A stretch of 64,000 bases of DNA from Massilia sp. Root133 (GTDB lineage: Bacteria; Pseudomonadota; Gammaproteobacteria; Burkholderiales; Burkholderiaceae_D): positions 445,060-509,059 of the forward strand of contig NZ_LMEW01000035.1 of the NCBI RefSeq assembly GCF_001426525.1, written 5' to 3'. Positions 1 through 7,270 of this stretch are shown piece by piece (position 1 is the first letter of the stretch; the number at the start of each line of letters is the position of its first letter). The position numbers and the translations under genes were made by a program. A model generated the notes under the pieces. The model did not search any database. It had not been told where the DNA came from and saw only the letters and a list, made by a program, of their open reading frames with translations.

Positions 1-1
1 C

Positions 2-1135
2 CTGCTGAACGTGCTGGCCCACGAGATCGCCACGGCCGCCGACGGCTACTCGCTCGATCCGGACGCCGTGTTCAAGGCCGTCGCGCACGTGCACCGCCGC
101 GTGCGCGGCGCGTACGCCGTCATCGCCCAGATCGCCGGCCACGGCCTGCTCGCGTTCCGCGACCCGTTCGGCATCCGCCCGCTGTGCCTCGGCATCAACG
201 AGACGGAGAACGGCCCCGAATACCTCGTCGCCAGCGAATCCGTCGCGCTGGAAGGCCTGGGCTTCCGCTTCGTGCGCGACATCGCGCCGGGCGAAGCCGT
301 CTGGGTCGACGCCGACCGCCAGCTGCACACCCGCCAGTGCGCCGAGAATCCGTCGCTGAATCCGTGCGCGTTCGAATACGTCTACCTGGCCCGCCCGGAC
401 TCCGTGATCGACGGCGCCTCCGTGTACGCCACCCGACTGCGCATGGGCGAATACCTGGCCGAGAAGATCCGCAAGGAGATTCCGGTCGAAGAGATCGACG
501 TCGTGATGCCGATTCCGGATTCGTCGCGTCCGGCCGCCATCCAGCTCGCGCTGAAACTGGGCGTCGAATACCGCGAAGGCTTCATCAAGAACCGCTACGT
601 CGGCCGCACGTTCATCATGCCGGGCCAGGCGATGCGCAAGAAGTCGGTGCGCCAGAAGCTGAACGCGATCCCGTCCGAATTCAAGGACAAGAACGTGCTG
701 CTCGTCGACGACTCCATCGTGCGCGGCACGACGAGCCGCGAGATCGTGCAGATGGCGCGCGAATCGGGCGCCCGCAAGGTGTTCTTCGCGTCCGCCGCGC
801 CGCCGGTCCTGTACCCGAACGTGTACGGCATCGACATGCCGACGCGCGACGAGCTGATCGCCCATGGCCGCACCGTCGAGGAAGTGTGCCGCGAGATCAC
901 GGCCGACCGCCTCGTCTACCAGGACCTCGATGCGCTGAAGAAGTCGATCTCCGACGTCAACCCGGCCCTGACGAACGTGGAAGCGTCGTGCTTCGACGGC
1001 GTCTACGTCACGGGCGACGTCACGCCGGCCTACCTCGACCAGCTGGAGCACGCGCGCCACAAGTCGTCCGGTAAATCGTCGGAAGACATCGTGCGTACGC
1101 AACTGAACCTGAACCCGCCCGTCGCGGCGGAATAA
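2..1135 (+). CDS. purF: Amidophosphoribosyltransferase PurF, 5'-truncated by the window edge
   Basis: Catalyses the first committed step of purine synthesis: PRPP plus glutamine gives 5-phosphoribosylamine. The reading frame is open from base 2, so the N-terminus, including the catalytic Cys of the Ntn-hydrolase glutaminase domain, lies outside the window; about 377 residues remain of a family near 500. Visible parts are the end of the glutaminase domain (FRDPFGIRPL) and the phosphoribosyltransferase domain with the PRPP-binding loop VLLVDDSIVRGTT near 703-740. It ends in TAA at 1133-1135. A short GC-rich hairpin separates it from the next gene on the same strand. A Cys/Met-metabolism gene after purF is a common betaproteobacterial arrangement. 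Confidence 0.96.
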   Translation: MLNVLAHEIATAADGYSLDPDAVFKAVAHVHRRVRGAYAVIAQIAGHGLLAFRDPFGIRPLCLGINETENGPEYLVASESVALEGLGFRFVRDIAPGEAVWVDADRQLHTRQCAENPSLNPCAFEYVYLARPDSVIDGASVYATRLRMGEYLAEKIRKEIPVEEIDVVMPIPDSSRPAAIQLALKLGVEYREGFIKNRYVGRTFIMPGQAMRKKSVRQKLNAIPSEFKDKNVLLVDDSIVRGTTSREIVQMARESGARKVFFASAAPPVLYPNVYGIDMPTRDELIAHGRTVEEVCREITADRLVYQDLDALKKSISDVNPALTNVEASCFDGVYVTGDVTPAYLDQLEHARHKSSGKSSEDIVRTQLNLNPPVAAE

Positions 1136-1149
1136 CGCGTATTCCGTAG

Positions 1150-1170
1150 GGCGGGCACCCGGTGCCCGCC
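1150..1170. repeat. GC-rich inverted repeat between purF and the next gene
   Basis: The 10-base arms ggcgggcacc and ggtgcccgcc are perfect complements around one base. No T-run follows on either strand, so this looks more like a dispersed palindromic repeat unit than an intrinsic terminator. Confidence 0.5.
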
Positions 1171-1201
1171 TGGCGTATCGCGGCCCATCATTCAAAAGAC
1201 C

Positions 1202-2443
1202 ATGAGCGACAAACCCAACTACGGCTTCACCACCACCATCCTGCACAACGATCGCAGGAAGTCGATCGAACACAACTCGCTGCACAAGCCGATCCACACA
1301 TCGGTCGCGTTCGGCTACACGGATGCGCGCCAGCTCGCGTCCGTCTTCCAGGGCAAGGAACCGGGCTTCCGCTACGGCCGCCAGGGCAACCCGACCGTCA
1401 GCGCGCTGGAAGACAAGATCAGCAAGATGGAAGACGGCGTCGCGTCGCTGTGCTTCGGCACCGGCATGGCTGCCATCGGCGCGCTCGCGCAGGCACTGCT
1501 GCGCGCCGGCGACCACGTCGTGTCGTCCTCGTTCCTGTTCGGGAATACCAACAGCCTGTGGAACACGGTGGCCGCGCAGGGCACGGAAGTGTCGTTCGTG
1601 GACGCGACCGACGTCGCGAACGTGGAAGCCGCGCTGAAGCCGAACACGCGTCTCGTGTTCGTCGAGACCATCGCCAACCCGCGCACGCAGATCGCGGACC
1701 TGGCCCGCATCGGCGCACTGTGCCGCGCGCGCGGCATCCTGTACGTCGTCGACAACACGATGACGACGCCCTACCTGTTCCGTCCGAAGGCGGTCGGCGC
1801 GGGCCTCGTCGTGAACGCGCTGACGAAGTCGATCGGCGGCCACGGCATGGCGCTGGGCGGCGCGCTGACGGACACCGGCGTGTTCGACTGGAGCGCCTAT
1901 CCGAACATCGCCGACAACTTCCGCCGCCAGCCGTCCGCCGCGCAGGGCATGGCCCAGCTGCGCGCGAAAGCGCTGCGCGACTTCGGCGCATCGCTGGCGC
2001 CGGAAGCGGCCCACCACATCGCGGTCGGCGCCGAAACGCTCGCGCTGCGCATGGAGCGCACGTGCGCGAACGCCCTGGCATTGGCCCGCATGCTCGAGGC
2101 CGATGATCGCGTCGCCGCCGTCCACTATCCTGGCCTGGAATCGCATCCGCAGCACAAGCTGGCGTCCGAACAGTTCCGCGCGTACGGCTCGCTGTTCAGT
2201 TTCGAGCTGAAGGAAGGCATCGACTGCTTCGATTACCTGAACCGCCTGAAGGTGGCGATTCCCGCGTCGAACCTGGGCGACACGCGCACGCTCGTCATCC
2301 CGGTCGCGCACACGATCTTCTTCGAGATGGGCGCCGAGCGCCGCGCCAGCATGGGCATCGCGGAATCGCTGATCCGCGTGTCGGTGGGTATCGAGGATAC
2401 GGCCGACCTGCTGGCCGATTTCGGTAACGCGCTGAACGGTTGA
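1202..2443 (+). CDS. Cystathionine gamma-synthase / O-acylhomoserine sulfhydrylase family PLP enzyme (MetZ-like)
   Basis: 413 residues of the Cys/Met-metabolism PLP enzyme family. It probably makes homocysteine or cystathionine from an activated homoserine, in the cytoplasm. Visible signs are the substrate/PLP region YGRQGNPTV near residue 60, the FGTGMAAIGA PLP-phosphate segment, the VVDNTMTTPYLF strand carrying the PLP-ring Asp, and the Schiff-base lysine in NALTKSIGGHG near residue 210. The C-terminal NLGDTRTLVIPVAHT segment is also typical. ATG at 1202 lies directly after the purF repeat. The position after purF resembles metZ in Burkholderia and Pseudomonas, but sequence alone does not separate O-succinylhomoserine sulfhydrylase from cystathionine gamma-synthase, so no symbol is given. 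Confidence 0.88.
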   Translation: MSDKPNYGFTTTILHNDRRKSIEHNSLHKPIHTSVAFGYTDARQLASVFQGKEPGFRYGRQGNPTVSALEDKISKMEDGVASLCFGTGMAAIGALAQALLRAGDHVVSSSFLFGNTNSLWNTVAAQGTEVSFVDATDVANVEAALKPNTRLVFVETIANPRTQIADLARIGALCRARGILYVVDNTMTTPYLFRPKAVGAGLVVNALTKSIGGHGMALGGALTDTGVFDWSAYPNIADNFRRQPSAAQGMAQLRAKALRDFGASLAPEAAHHIAVGAETLALRMERTCANALALARMLEADDRVAAVHYPGLESHPQHKLASEQFRAYGSLFSFELKEGIDCFDYLNRLKVAIPASNLGDTRTLVIPVAHTIFFEMGAERRASMGIAESLIRVSVGIEDTADLLADFGNALNG

Positions 2444-2495
2444 GCCCGGGCGACGCTGCGGTTATGATCGACTTGTTGCCATTCATCTATTCGCC

Positions 2496-3284
2496 ATGAA
2501 GACTGTCCTGTTCTGTGCCGCATTGCTGTGCGGCGGTGTCGCGCTGGCTGCCGAGCCCGCAGCAAAAAAAGGTGCTGCGCCGAAGCCGGTCGCCGCCGCC
2601 CCGTCCGCCAACGTCGCCGCCGAGCTCGCTGAAGCGGACGCGCTGTTCGCCAAGAAATCGTATCCGGACGCGCTGGCGAAATACACGAAGCTGGCGAACG
2701 CCGGCAACTTGATGGCCCAGCAGCACCTGGGTGAAATGTATTTCTACGGCGAGGCCGGCAGCGTCGACATGGACAAGGCCGCGCAATGGTTCCAGAAGGC
2801 GGCCGCCAAGGGCAATGCCGTCGCCATCGCATCGCTCGAGCTGATGAAGCAGCGCGAGGCCCGGCGCGCCGACCTCGACTACTGGATCGTGAAATACGAC
2901 GGTTCCGACGTGCGCACCAACGACTACCGCTGCCCGGCGCCGCGCTTCCCGACCATGTCCAAGGTCAACGAGGAAATCGATTACTACAGCGGCAAGATGA
3001 AGGATTGGGAAGCGTGCCACAACCGTTGGGTGAAGCAGTTGAACGCCTCCCTGCCGCTGACGAAACGCATCCCGGAAGACATCGCGAAGCTGATGACGAA
3101 GGACGAGACGGAGAAGGCGAACGTGCACCTGAAGGAGGTGGGTGATCGCCTGGCGGAAGACACCAAGGTGGCCGGCCGGATGATCGTGGCGGACTTCGAC
3201 GCCTGGCGCGCAGGCACGGAAGCCTACGTCAAGGAGCACAACGAGATGGTCAAGAACGCGCCGCCGCCGGATAACGACAAGTAA
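2496..3284 (+). CDS. Exported Sel1-like repeat protein
   Basis: 262 residues starting with a signal peptide (hydrophobic stretch to about residue 18, ending ALAAEP). After an Ala/Pro/Lys-rich linker comes a TPR/Sel1-type segment (residues about 45-110) with YTKLANAGNLMAQQHLGEMY and AAQWFQKAAAKGNAVA, the usual Sel1 helix signatures. The C-terminal half is charged, probably helical, and not recognised. Sel1 repeats are protein-interaction scaffolds, so a periplasmic scaffold role is plausible. ATG 2496 fits the signal peptide. It stands alone between the sulfhydrylase gene and a convergent gene, and its function is unknown. Confidence 0.75.
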   Translation: MKTVLFCAALLCGGVALAAEPAAKKGAAPKPVAAAPSANVAAELAEADALFAKKSYPDALAKYTKLANAGNLMAQQHLGEMYFYGEAGSVDMDKAAQWFQKAAAKGNAVAIASLELMKQREARRADLDYWIVKYDGSDVRTNDYRCPAPRFPTMSKVNEEIDYYSGKMKDWEACHNRWVKQLNASLPLTKRIPEDIAKLMTKDETEKANVHLKEVGDRLAEDTKVAGRMIVADFDAWRAGTEAYVKEHNEMVKNAPPPDNDK

Positions 3285-3300
3285 GCGTCGGTGAGGCGCG

Positions 3301-3825
3301 CTAGCGCGGACATGTGGTGTTCATGGGCGCGCTGCCGTTTGCCGGGTAGGTGCGGCAGAATACGCCCACCGGCGTGACGATGCGGTACACGCGCGCGTTG
3401 CCGTCGGCTGCCGTCGTGATGTCTTCGATGCGCGCAGACCGGAACCAGCTGCCGCCTGCCGCGTGAGCGGCGTCGAACCGGCGGTCGATTTCATCCTGTG
3501 CGCGCGAGCGGAAGCGTTGCGGCGCGCCGGGTGCGTGGTTCAGTTCGCGGGCAATCACGGCCGCATCGCGCGTGGCGGCCGCCAGCACGTCCATGCGCCC
3601 CGGAGGGCGCACGTCCGTCGGCGCGGCAGGCGCGGGGTCGGGCTGCGGCTCGGTGGCGGCTTGCGGCGGCGCGTCATCGTGGCCGGGAAAACGTGGCAGG
3701 GCAACGGACGTCGTCTGGACCAGGCCCAGCCACAGCAGGTGCGCCGCGCCGGATACCAGCACGGCAAGTGCCAGCCTTCCGTGCGCACGGGCGCCGGGCA
3801 GTTGGATGCTGGGGGAGGGCGGCAC
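3301..3825 (-). CDS. Hypothetical membrane-anchored protein with Pro-rich linker
   Basis: 174 residues. The N-terminus has one membrane-spanning segment (residues about 17-38, LALAVLVSGAAHLLWLGLV), followed by a Pro/Ala-rich linker (about 45-75) and a C-terminal domain with two Cys, one in FCRTYP and one near the end in NTTCPR. This TonB-like layout (anchor, proline linker, periplasmic domain) is seen directly, but no TonB C-terminal box is recognisable. It converges on the Sel1-like gene and is divergent from the RlmI-like fragment. No function is assigned. Confidence 0.6.
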   Translation of the reverse strand: MPPSPSIQLPGARAHGRLALAVLVSGAAHLLWLGLVQTTSVALPRFPGHDDAPPQAATEPQPDPAPAAPTDVRPPGRMDVLAAATRDAAVIARELNHAPGAPQRFRSRAQDEIDRRFDAAHAAGGSWFRSARIEDITTAADGNARVYRIVTPVGVFCRTYPANGSAPMNTTCPR

Positions 3826-3917
3826 AAGACTCCTTCGTGGTACGGCGCCGCAAGCCGACGCACCAGGATCATATCTAAAAAATATCGTTGTTTTCTCACC
3901 AAAAGTCGCTTCGGCAT

Positions 3918-4553
3918 ATGCTCATCATCACCATCAAACAAGGCAAGGAAAAAAGCCTGCTGTCCGGCGACCCGTGGATTTATTTGTCCGCCGTCGAGAA
4001 GATCGAGGGACGGCCCCAGGAGCGCGGCAAGCCCGGCGTCACTGCAATCGTGCAGTCGTCGGCACGCCAGTTTCTGGCGCGCGCGGCCTACAACGCGAAG
4101 TCGCAGATCGCGGCCCGCGTCTGGACGCTGCGCGAGGACGAACCCGTCGATCACGCCATGATGAAACGGCGCGTGCAGGCCGCGGTCGCGCGGCGCGCCG
4201 TGGCCGTGCGCGGCGCCGATCCGCAAGCCCTGGTCATGGTGATCGATGGCGAAAAAGACGGCCTGCCGGGGCTGCTGGTGCACAGCTATGGCGGGACCGG
4301 CGGTTACCTGGTGTGCCAGTTCAATGCGGCCGGCGTCGACGCGTGGAAAGTGACCATCGTGCAGGCGCTGATCGCGGCGACGGGTTGCGCCAACGTATTC
4401 GAGCGGAGCGACGAGCTGTTGCGCAAAGGAGAGGGGCTGCCTGTCATCTGGCGCGCCCTGGCCGGCGACGAGCCGCCGCAGCGCCTTATGGTACGTGACG
4501 GCAGCCGGCTGCTGCCGACGGATATCCGTACCGGTTTCGTCTATCCGCGCTGA
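3918..4553 (+). CDS. Truncated RlmI-like protein: PUA and central domain only, no methyltransferase domain
   Basis: RlmI methylates C1962 of 23S rRNA and is about 396 residues long: PUA, central domain, then a Rossmann methyltransferase. This gene aligns by eye with the first half only. Conserved segments include KQGKEKSLLSGDPWIY, SQIAARVWT, GEKDGLPGLLV and the terminal DIRTGF, which matches the K-T-G-Y motif just before the catalytic domain. It then stops, and lexA lies in the opposite direction 55 bases on, so the AdoMet-binding part is absent. ATG 3918 matches the family N-terminus; an upstream in-frame ATG at 3888 would add ten unrelated residues. The sequence before the stop is not visibly decayed, so it may be a stand-alone RNA-binding protein or a recent truncation. 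Confidence 0.72.
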   Translation: MLIITIKQGKEKSLLSGDPWIYLSAVEKIEGRPQERGKPGVTAIVQSSARQFLARAAYNAKSQIAARVWTLREDEPVDHAMMKRRVQAAVARRAVAVRGADPQALVMVIDGEKDGLPGLLVHSYGGTGGYLVCQFNAAGVDAWKVTIVQALIAATGCANVFERSDELLRKGEGLPVIWRALAGDEPPQRLMVRDGSRLLPTDIRTGFVYPR

Positions 4554-4561
4554 GAGCAGGA

Positions 4562-4591
4562 TAAAACGACAAGGCCCGCATGACGCGGGCC
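4562..4591 (-). terminator. Hairpin downstream of lexA
   Basis: Perfect 7-base arms ggcccgc/gcgggcc around atgac at 4573-4591. Read on the minus strand it is followed by a T-rich stretch (ttgtcgtttt), placing it as a plausible terminator for lexA. Confidence 0.5.
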
Positions 4592-4608
4592 CGTGTGCAA
4601 GCGGAAGG

Positions 4609-5271
4609 TCAGTGCCAGGACCGCAGCAGTCCGACGGCCAGGCCTTCCAGCGCGAACTCGTCGGCCTGCGGGTCGACGGTAATCACGGAAAAGTCCGGGT
4701 TTTCCGGCAGCAGTTCGATCGTGGAACCGGTCTTGCGGTAGCGCTTGACCGTCACTTCGTCGCCGATGCGGGCGACGACGATCTGGCCGTTTTTCGCGCT
4801 GTCGACCTTCTTGACGGCGAGGAAGTCGCCGTCGCAGATGCCGGCGTCGCGCATCGACCAGCCCTTGACCTTCAGCAGGAAGTCGGGCTTGCTCGAGAAC
4901 ATGGCCGGGTCGACGGAGTAGGTCGCTTCGACGTGTTCCTGGGCGAGGATGGGCGAGCCCGCAGCGACGCGGCCGACGAGCGGCAGCGACATCAGGTTCG
5001 GCGGAATCGGCGGCACGAAGGCCGGTACCGCGGCCGCAGTCGCCTTGGATTCGACGGACTGGCCGACGAGGCGGATACCGCGCGAGGTACCCGGGGAAAT
5101 TTCGATCGCGCCCTTACGGGCCAGGGCCTGCAGGTGTTCCTCGGCGGCATTGGCCGAGCGGAAGCCAAGCTCCTGGGCGATTTCGGCGCGAGTCGGCGGG
5201 AAGCCAGTGTTGTCGATGGCTTCCTTGATCAGGTTGAGGATCTGTTCTTGCCGTGCGGTGAGCTTAAGCAT
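4609..5271 (-). CDS. lexA: LexA repressor, SOS response
   Basis: Transcriptional repressor of the DNA-damage regulon and RecA-stimulated self-cleaving protease. The 220 residues show the N-terminal winged helix (residues 1-70, starting [12 protein letters not shown]), the cleavage site Ala104-Gly105 (GRVAAGSP), the nucleophile Ser139 (KGWSM) and the general-base Lys176 (VTVKRY). Length is normal. The ATG at 5271 is chosen because the family N-terminus begins there; the frame stays open upstream only through low-complexity repeat DNA. A perfect LexA box 27 bases upstream of the start indicates autorepression. Confidence 0.97.
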   Translation of the reverse strand: MLKLTARQEQILNLIKEAIDNTGFPPTRAEIAQELGFRSANAAEEHLQALARKGAIEISPGTSRGIRLVGQSVESKATAAAVPAFVPPIPPNLMSLPLVGRVAAGSPILAQEHVEATYSVDPAMFSSKPDFLLKVKGWSMRDAGICDGDFLAVKKVDSAKNGQIVVARIGDEVTVKRYRKTGSTIELLPENPDFSVITVDPQADEFALEGLAVGLLRSWH

Positions 5272-5298
5272 GTTCGTCTTCGTTGGTACGGGGTCAGA

Positions 5299-5314
5299 CT
5301 GTATTTTTGTACAG
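5299..5314. promoter_or_regulatory. LexA box (SOS box) of lexA
   Basis: Matches the consensus CTGT-N8-ACAG exactly (CTGTATTTTTGTACAG). It lies 27 bases upstream of the lexA ATG, the expected place for autoregulation. Confidence 0.9.
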
Positions 5315-5355
5315 TATTGCGCCACGCGCAAGGGGATTTCAAAGTTTTTTTGCGG

Positions 5356-5449
5356 TGCGGTACGCAGCGCACGTCCACAACTCTTTGCGCTGCGGTACGC
5401 GGCGCACGTCCACGACTCTTTGCGTTGCGGCACGCAGCGCACCTGCAAG
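5356..5449. repeat. Three tandem copies of a 35-bp repeat upstream of lexA and rpsF
   Basis: Units start at 5356, 5391 and 5426. Each begins TGCGG(T/C)ACGC(A/G)GCGCAC; the first two are full 35-mers differing at a few bases, and the third is cut after about 24 bases. The array fills the gap between the lexA operator and the rpsF promoter. Confidence 0.75.
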
Positions 5450-5458
5450 CGGTACCTA

Positions 5459-5488
5459 TTGAGCACTTGACGGTCTTGCTGTTATAAT
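5459..5488 (+). promoter_or_regulatory. Sigma-70 promoter of the rpsF operon
   Basis: TTGAGC at 5459-5464, an 18-base spacer and TATAAT at 5483-5488. The base context TGT before TATAAT makes an extended -10. It sits about 75 bases before the rpsF start. Confidence 0.72.
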
Positions 5489-5562
5489 GTTGGGCTTTCC
5501 CTTCCCACACTCGTCTTGACGCCGAGGTGGGCATTTGTTTAAACGTCCTTAAGGAGTGTTTC

Positions 5563-5946
5563 ATGCGTCATTATGAAATCGTGTTTATCGTCCACCCGGA
5601 CCAGAGCGAGCAGGTCCCGGCGATGATCGAACGCTACAAGGCTACGGTCACCTCGCGCGGCGGCAACATCCACCGCGTCGAAGATTGGGGCCGTCGTCAA
5701 ATGGCTTACCAGATCCAGAAGCTGCCGAAGGCACACTACATCTGCCTGAACATCGAGTGCGACAACGAGACCCTGGTCGAGCTGGAAACCGCATTCAAAT
5801 TCAATGATGCCGTGCTGCGTCACCTGACCGTGAAGATGAAGAAAGCTGAAACCGCACCGTCGCCGATGATGAAGTCGGTCCAGCGCGAAGACGCAGCCAA
5901 GAGCCACCGCGCCGAGCAGGCCGCCGCTCCGGCCGCCGCAGCCTAA
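5563..5946 (+). CDS. rpsF: 30S ribosomal protein S6
   Basis: Small-subunit protein that binds 16S rRNA together with S18. The 127 residues begin [14 protein letters not shown] and contain the conserved [14 protein letters not shown] and [12 protein letters not shown] segments; the C-terminus is the usual variable Ala/Lys-rich tail. ATG 5563 is preceded by AAGGAG at 5551-5556, which decides the start over an upstream in-frame ATG at 5527. First gene of the conserved rpsF-priB-rpsR-rplI operon. Confidence 0.97.
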   Translation: MRHYEIVFIVHPDQSEQVPAMIERYKATVTSRGGNIHRVEDWGRRQMAYQIQKLPKAHYICLNIECDNETLVELETAFKFNDAVLRHLTVKMKKAETAPSPMMKSVQREDAAKSHRAEQAAAPAAAA

Positions 5947-5969
5947 TCTCGCGGGAGCAACAAGCTGTA

Positions 5970-6260
5970 GTGAACGAGCTGTCCCTGGTCGCGAGCATCC
6001 TGGAACGCGACGTCCTGCGCTACACACCGGCCGGCATCCCCATCGTGGGCGGCATCCTGCAACACGGATCGACGCAGACGGAAGCGAGGCTGGACAGGCA
6101 GGTCGAATTCGAGATTCCCGCGGTTGCCGCGGGCGAGATTTCGGGACGATTTGCCAATGCCGAGTTGGGCGCGATGTACCGCTTCACGGGATTCTTGGCC
6201 AGGAAAAGCCGTCACAGCAAAAGCTTGGTGTTTCACATCATTGATTTCAGTGCCGCGTAA
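5970..6260 (+). CDS. priB: Primosomal replication protein N (PriB)
   Basis: Single-stranded DNA-binding OB-fold protein that helps PriA load DnaB at stalled forks. 96 residues, the normal length, starting at GTG 5970 with [22 protein letters not shown], which matches the family N-terminus; a GGGAG sequence lies about 13 bases upstream. The final strand [11 protein letters not shown] is typical. It sits between rpsF and rpsR as in other proteobacteria, and dnaB follows the same block. Confidence 0.93.
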   Translation: MNELSLVASILERDVLRYTPAGIPIVGGILQHGSTQTEARLDRQVEFEIPAVAAGEISGRFANAELGAMYRFTGFLARKSRHSKSLVFHIIDFSAA

Positions 6261-6298
6261 ATGCGGGCACGTTTATAGATAGATACAGGAGCCTCAAA

Positions 6299-6589
6299 AT
6301 GGCATTCGGTAAAAAGTTCGACAAAAACAAAGCTAAGCTCAAAGAGAAGCGCAAACAGCAGAACCCGCTGTTCAAGCGCAAGAAGTTCTGCCGCTTCACC
6401 GCTGCAGGCGTGGAACAGGTTGACTACAAAGACGTCGACACCCTGAAGGATTTCGTCCAGGAAAACGGCAAGATCATGCCGGCACGCCTGACCGGCACCA
6501 AGGCTCACTACCAGCGTCAAGTGGACACCGCCATCAAGCGCGCCCGTTACCTGGCTCTGCTGCCGTACACCGACCTGCACAACGCTTAA
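6299..6589 (+). CDS. rpsR: 30S ribosomal protein S18
   Basis: Binds S6 and the central domain of 16S rRNA. 96 residues with the family core [18 protein letters not shown], then [13 protein letters not shown] and the basic segment [19 protein letters not shown]. The N-terminus is Lys-rich. A purine-rich AGGAG site at 6289-6293 precedes ATG 6299. Third gene of the rpsF operon. Confidence 0.97.
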   Translation: MAFGKKFDKNKAKLKEKRKQQNPLFKRKKFCRFTAAGVEQVDYKDVDTLKDFVQENGKIMPARLTGTKAHYQRQVDTAIKRARYLALLPYTDLHNA

Positions 6590-6635
6590 TCGTCGGTTAC
6601 GACATCGAAGCATAGTCAGATTACTGGAGAATAAA

Positions 6636-7088
6636 ATGCAAGTTATCCTGCTGGAAAAAGTCGTCAACGTCGGCAACCTGGGCGACGTCGTCAAGGTCAA
6701 GGATGGTTACGCTCGTAACTTCCTGATCCCGCAAAAAATGGCCCGTCGTGCAACGCAAGCTGCCGTGGCTGAATTCGAAGTCAAGCGCGCCGAACTGGAA
6801 AAAGCAGCTGCCGAGAAACTGGCTGCCGCTCAAGGCCAGGGCGACAAGCTGAACGGCATGACCGTCACGATCGCCCAGAAAGCCGGCGTCGACGGCCGTC
6901 TGTTCGGTTCCGTGACCAACTTCGACATCGCTGAAGCCCTGACCAAGCAAGGTTTCGCCGTCGAAAAGGCACAAGTGCGCATGCCGACCGGTCCGCTGAA
7001 GACCACCGGCGAGCACCCGGTGTCGGTCGCTCTGCACACCGACGTCGTGGTGGAAATCACCATCGCTGTCGTGGGCGAAGCCGCCTAA
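6636..7088 (+). CDS. rplI: 50S ribosomal protein L9
   Basis: Two-domain 23S rRNA-binding protein at the base of the L1 stalk. 150 residues: N-terminal domain [29 protein letters not shown], the long central helix (residues about 40-75, Ala/Glu/Lys-rich) and the C-terminal domain with [15 protein letters not shown]. Length is normal. Last ribosomal gene of the operon; a repeat and a hairpin separate it from dnaB. Confidence 0.97.
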   Translation: MQVILLEKVVNVGNLGDVVKVKDGYARNFLIPQKMARRATQAAVAEFEVKRAELEKAAAEKLAAAQGQGDKLNGMTVTIAQKAGVDGRLFGSVTNFDIAEALTKQGFAVEKAQVRMPTGPLKTTGEHPVSVALHTDVVVEITIAVVGEAA

Positions 7089-7107
7089 GCAGAGTTTCAG
7101 GTAATAC

Positions 7108-7182
7108 CGTCGTCCCCGCGCAGGCGGGGGGCCAAGTTGCGACTTCGGATGCATAGCTTGGGTCCCCGCCTCCGCGGGGACG
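7108..7182. repeat. REP-like paired inverted repeat (copy 1)
   Basis: cgtcgtccccgcgcaggcgg at the left and ccccgcctccgcggggacg at the right form an imperfect palindrome about 75 bases long. Related elements occur near 21443-21570, 28149-28238, 33839-33869 and 57478-57557, always between genes. Confidence 0.7.
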
Positions 7183-7217
7183 AATTATTTTTGCGACAGC
7201 AAAAATAATTCGTTTTT
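7181..7217 (+). terminator. AT-rich 13-bp hairpin followed by T5
   Basis: Arms cgaattatttttg (7181-7193) and caaaaataattcg (7200-7212) are perfectly complementary around a six-base loop, then ttttt follows. It could terminate the rpsF operon or be a structured element before dnaB. The AT-rich stem is unusual for an intrinsic terminator. Confidence 0.5.
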
Positions 7218-7270
7218 GGAAACTCACCAATGATTTCAGCGCCTGATCGGGAACGGGTATAATGCCGGCC

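Noticed and set aside
184-1074. Long open frame inside purF
   Set aside because: Arg/Pro-rich translation typical of an alternate frame in GC-rich coding DNA; the purF frame has all family motifs.
2487-3239. Minus-strand open frame antisense to the Sel1-like gene
   Set aside because: No family signature, His/Arg/Val-rich composition, and the plus strand has a signal peptide and Sel1 motifs.
5356-5449. CRISPR array
   Set aside because: The 35-bp units are directly adjacent with no spacers and there are no cas genes.
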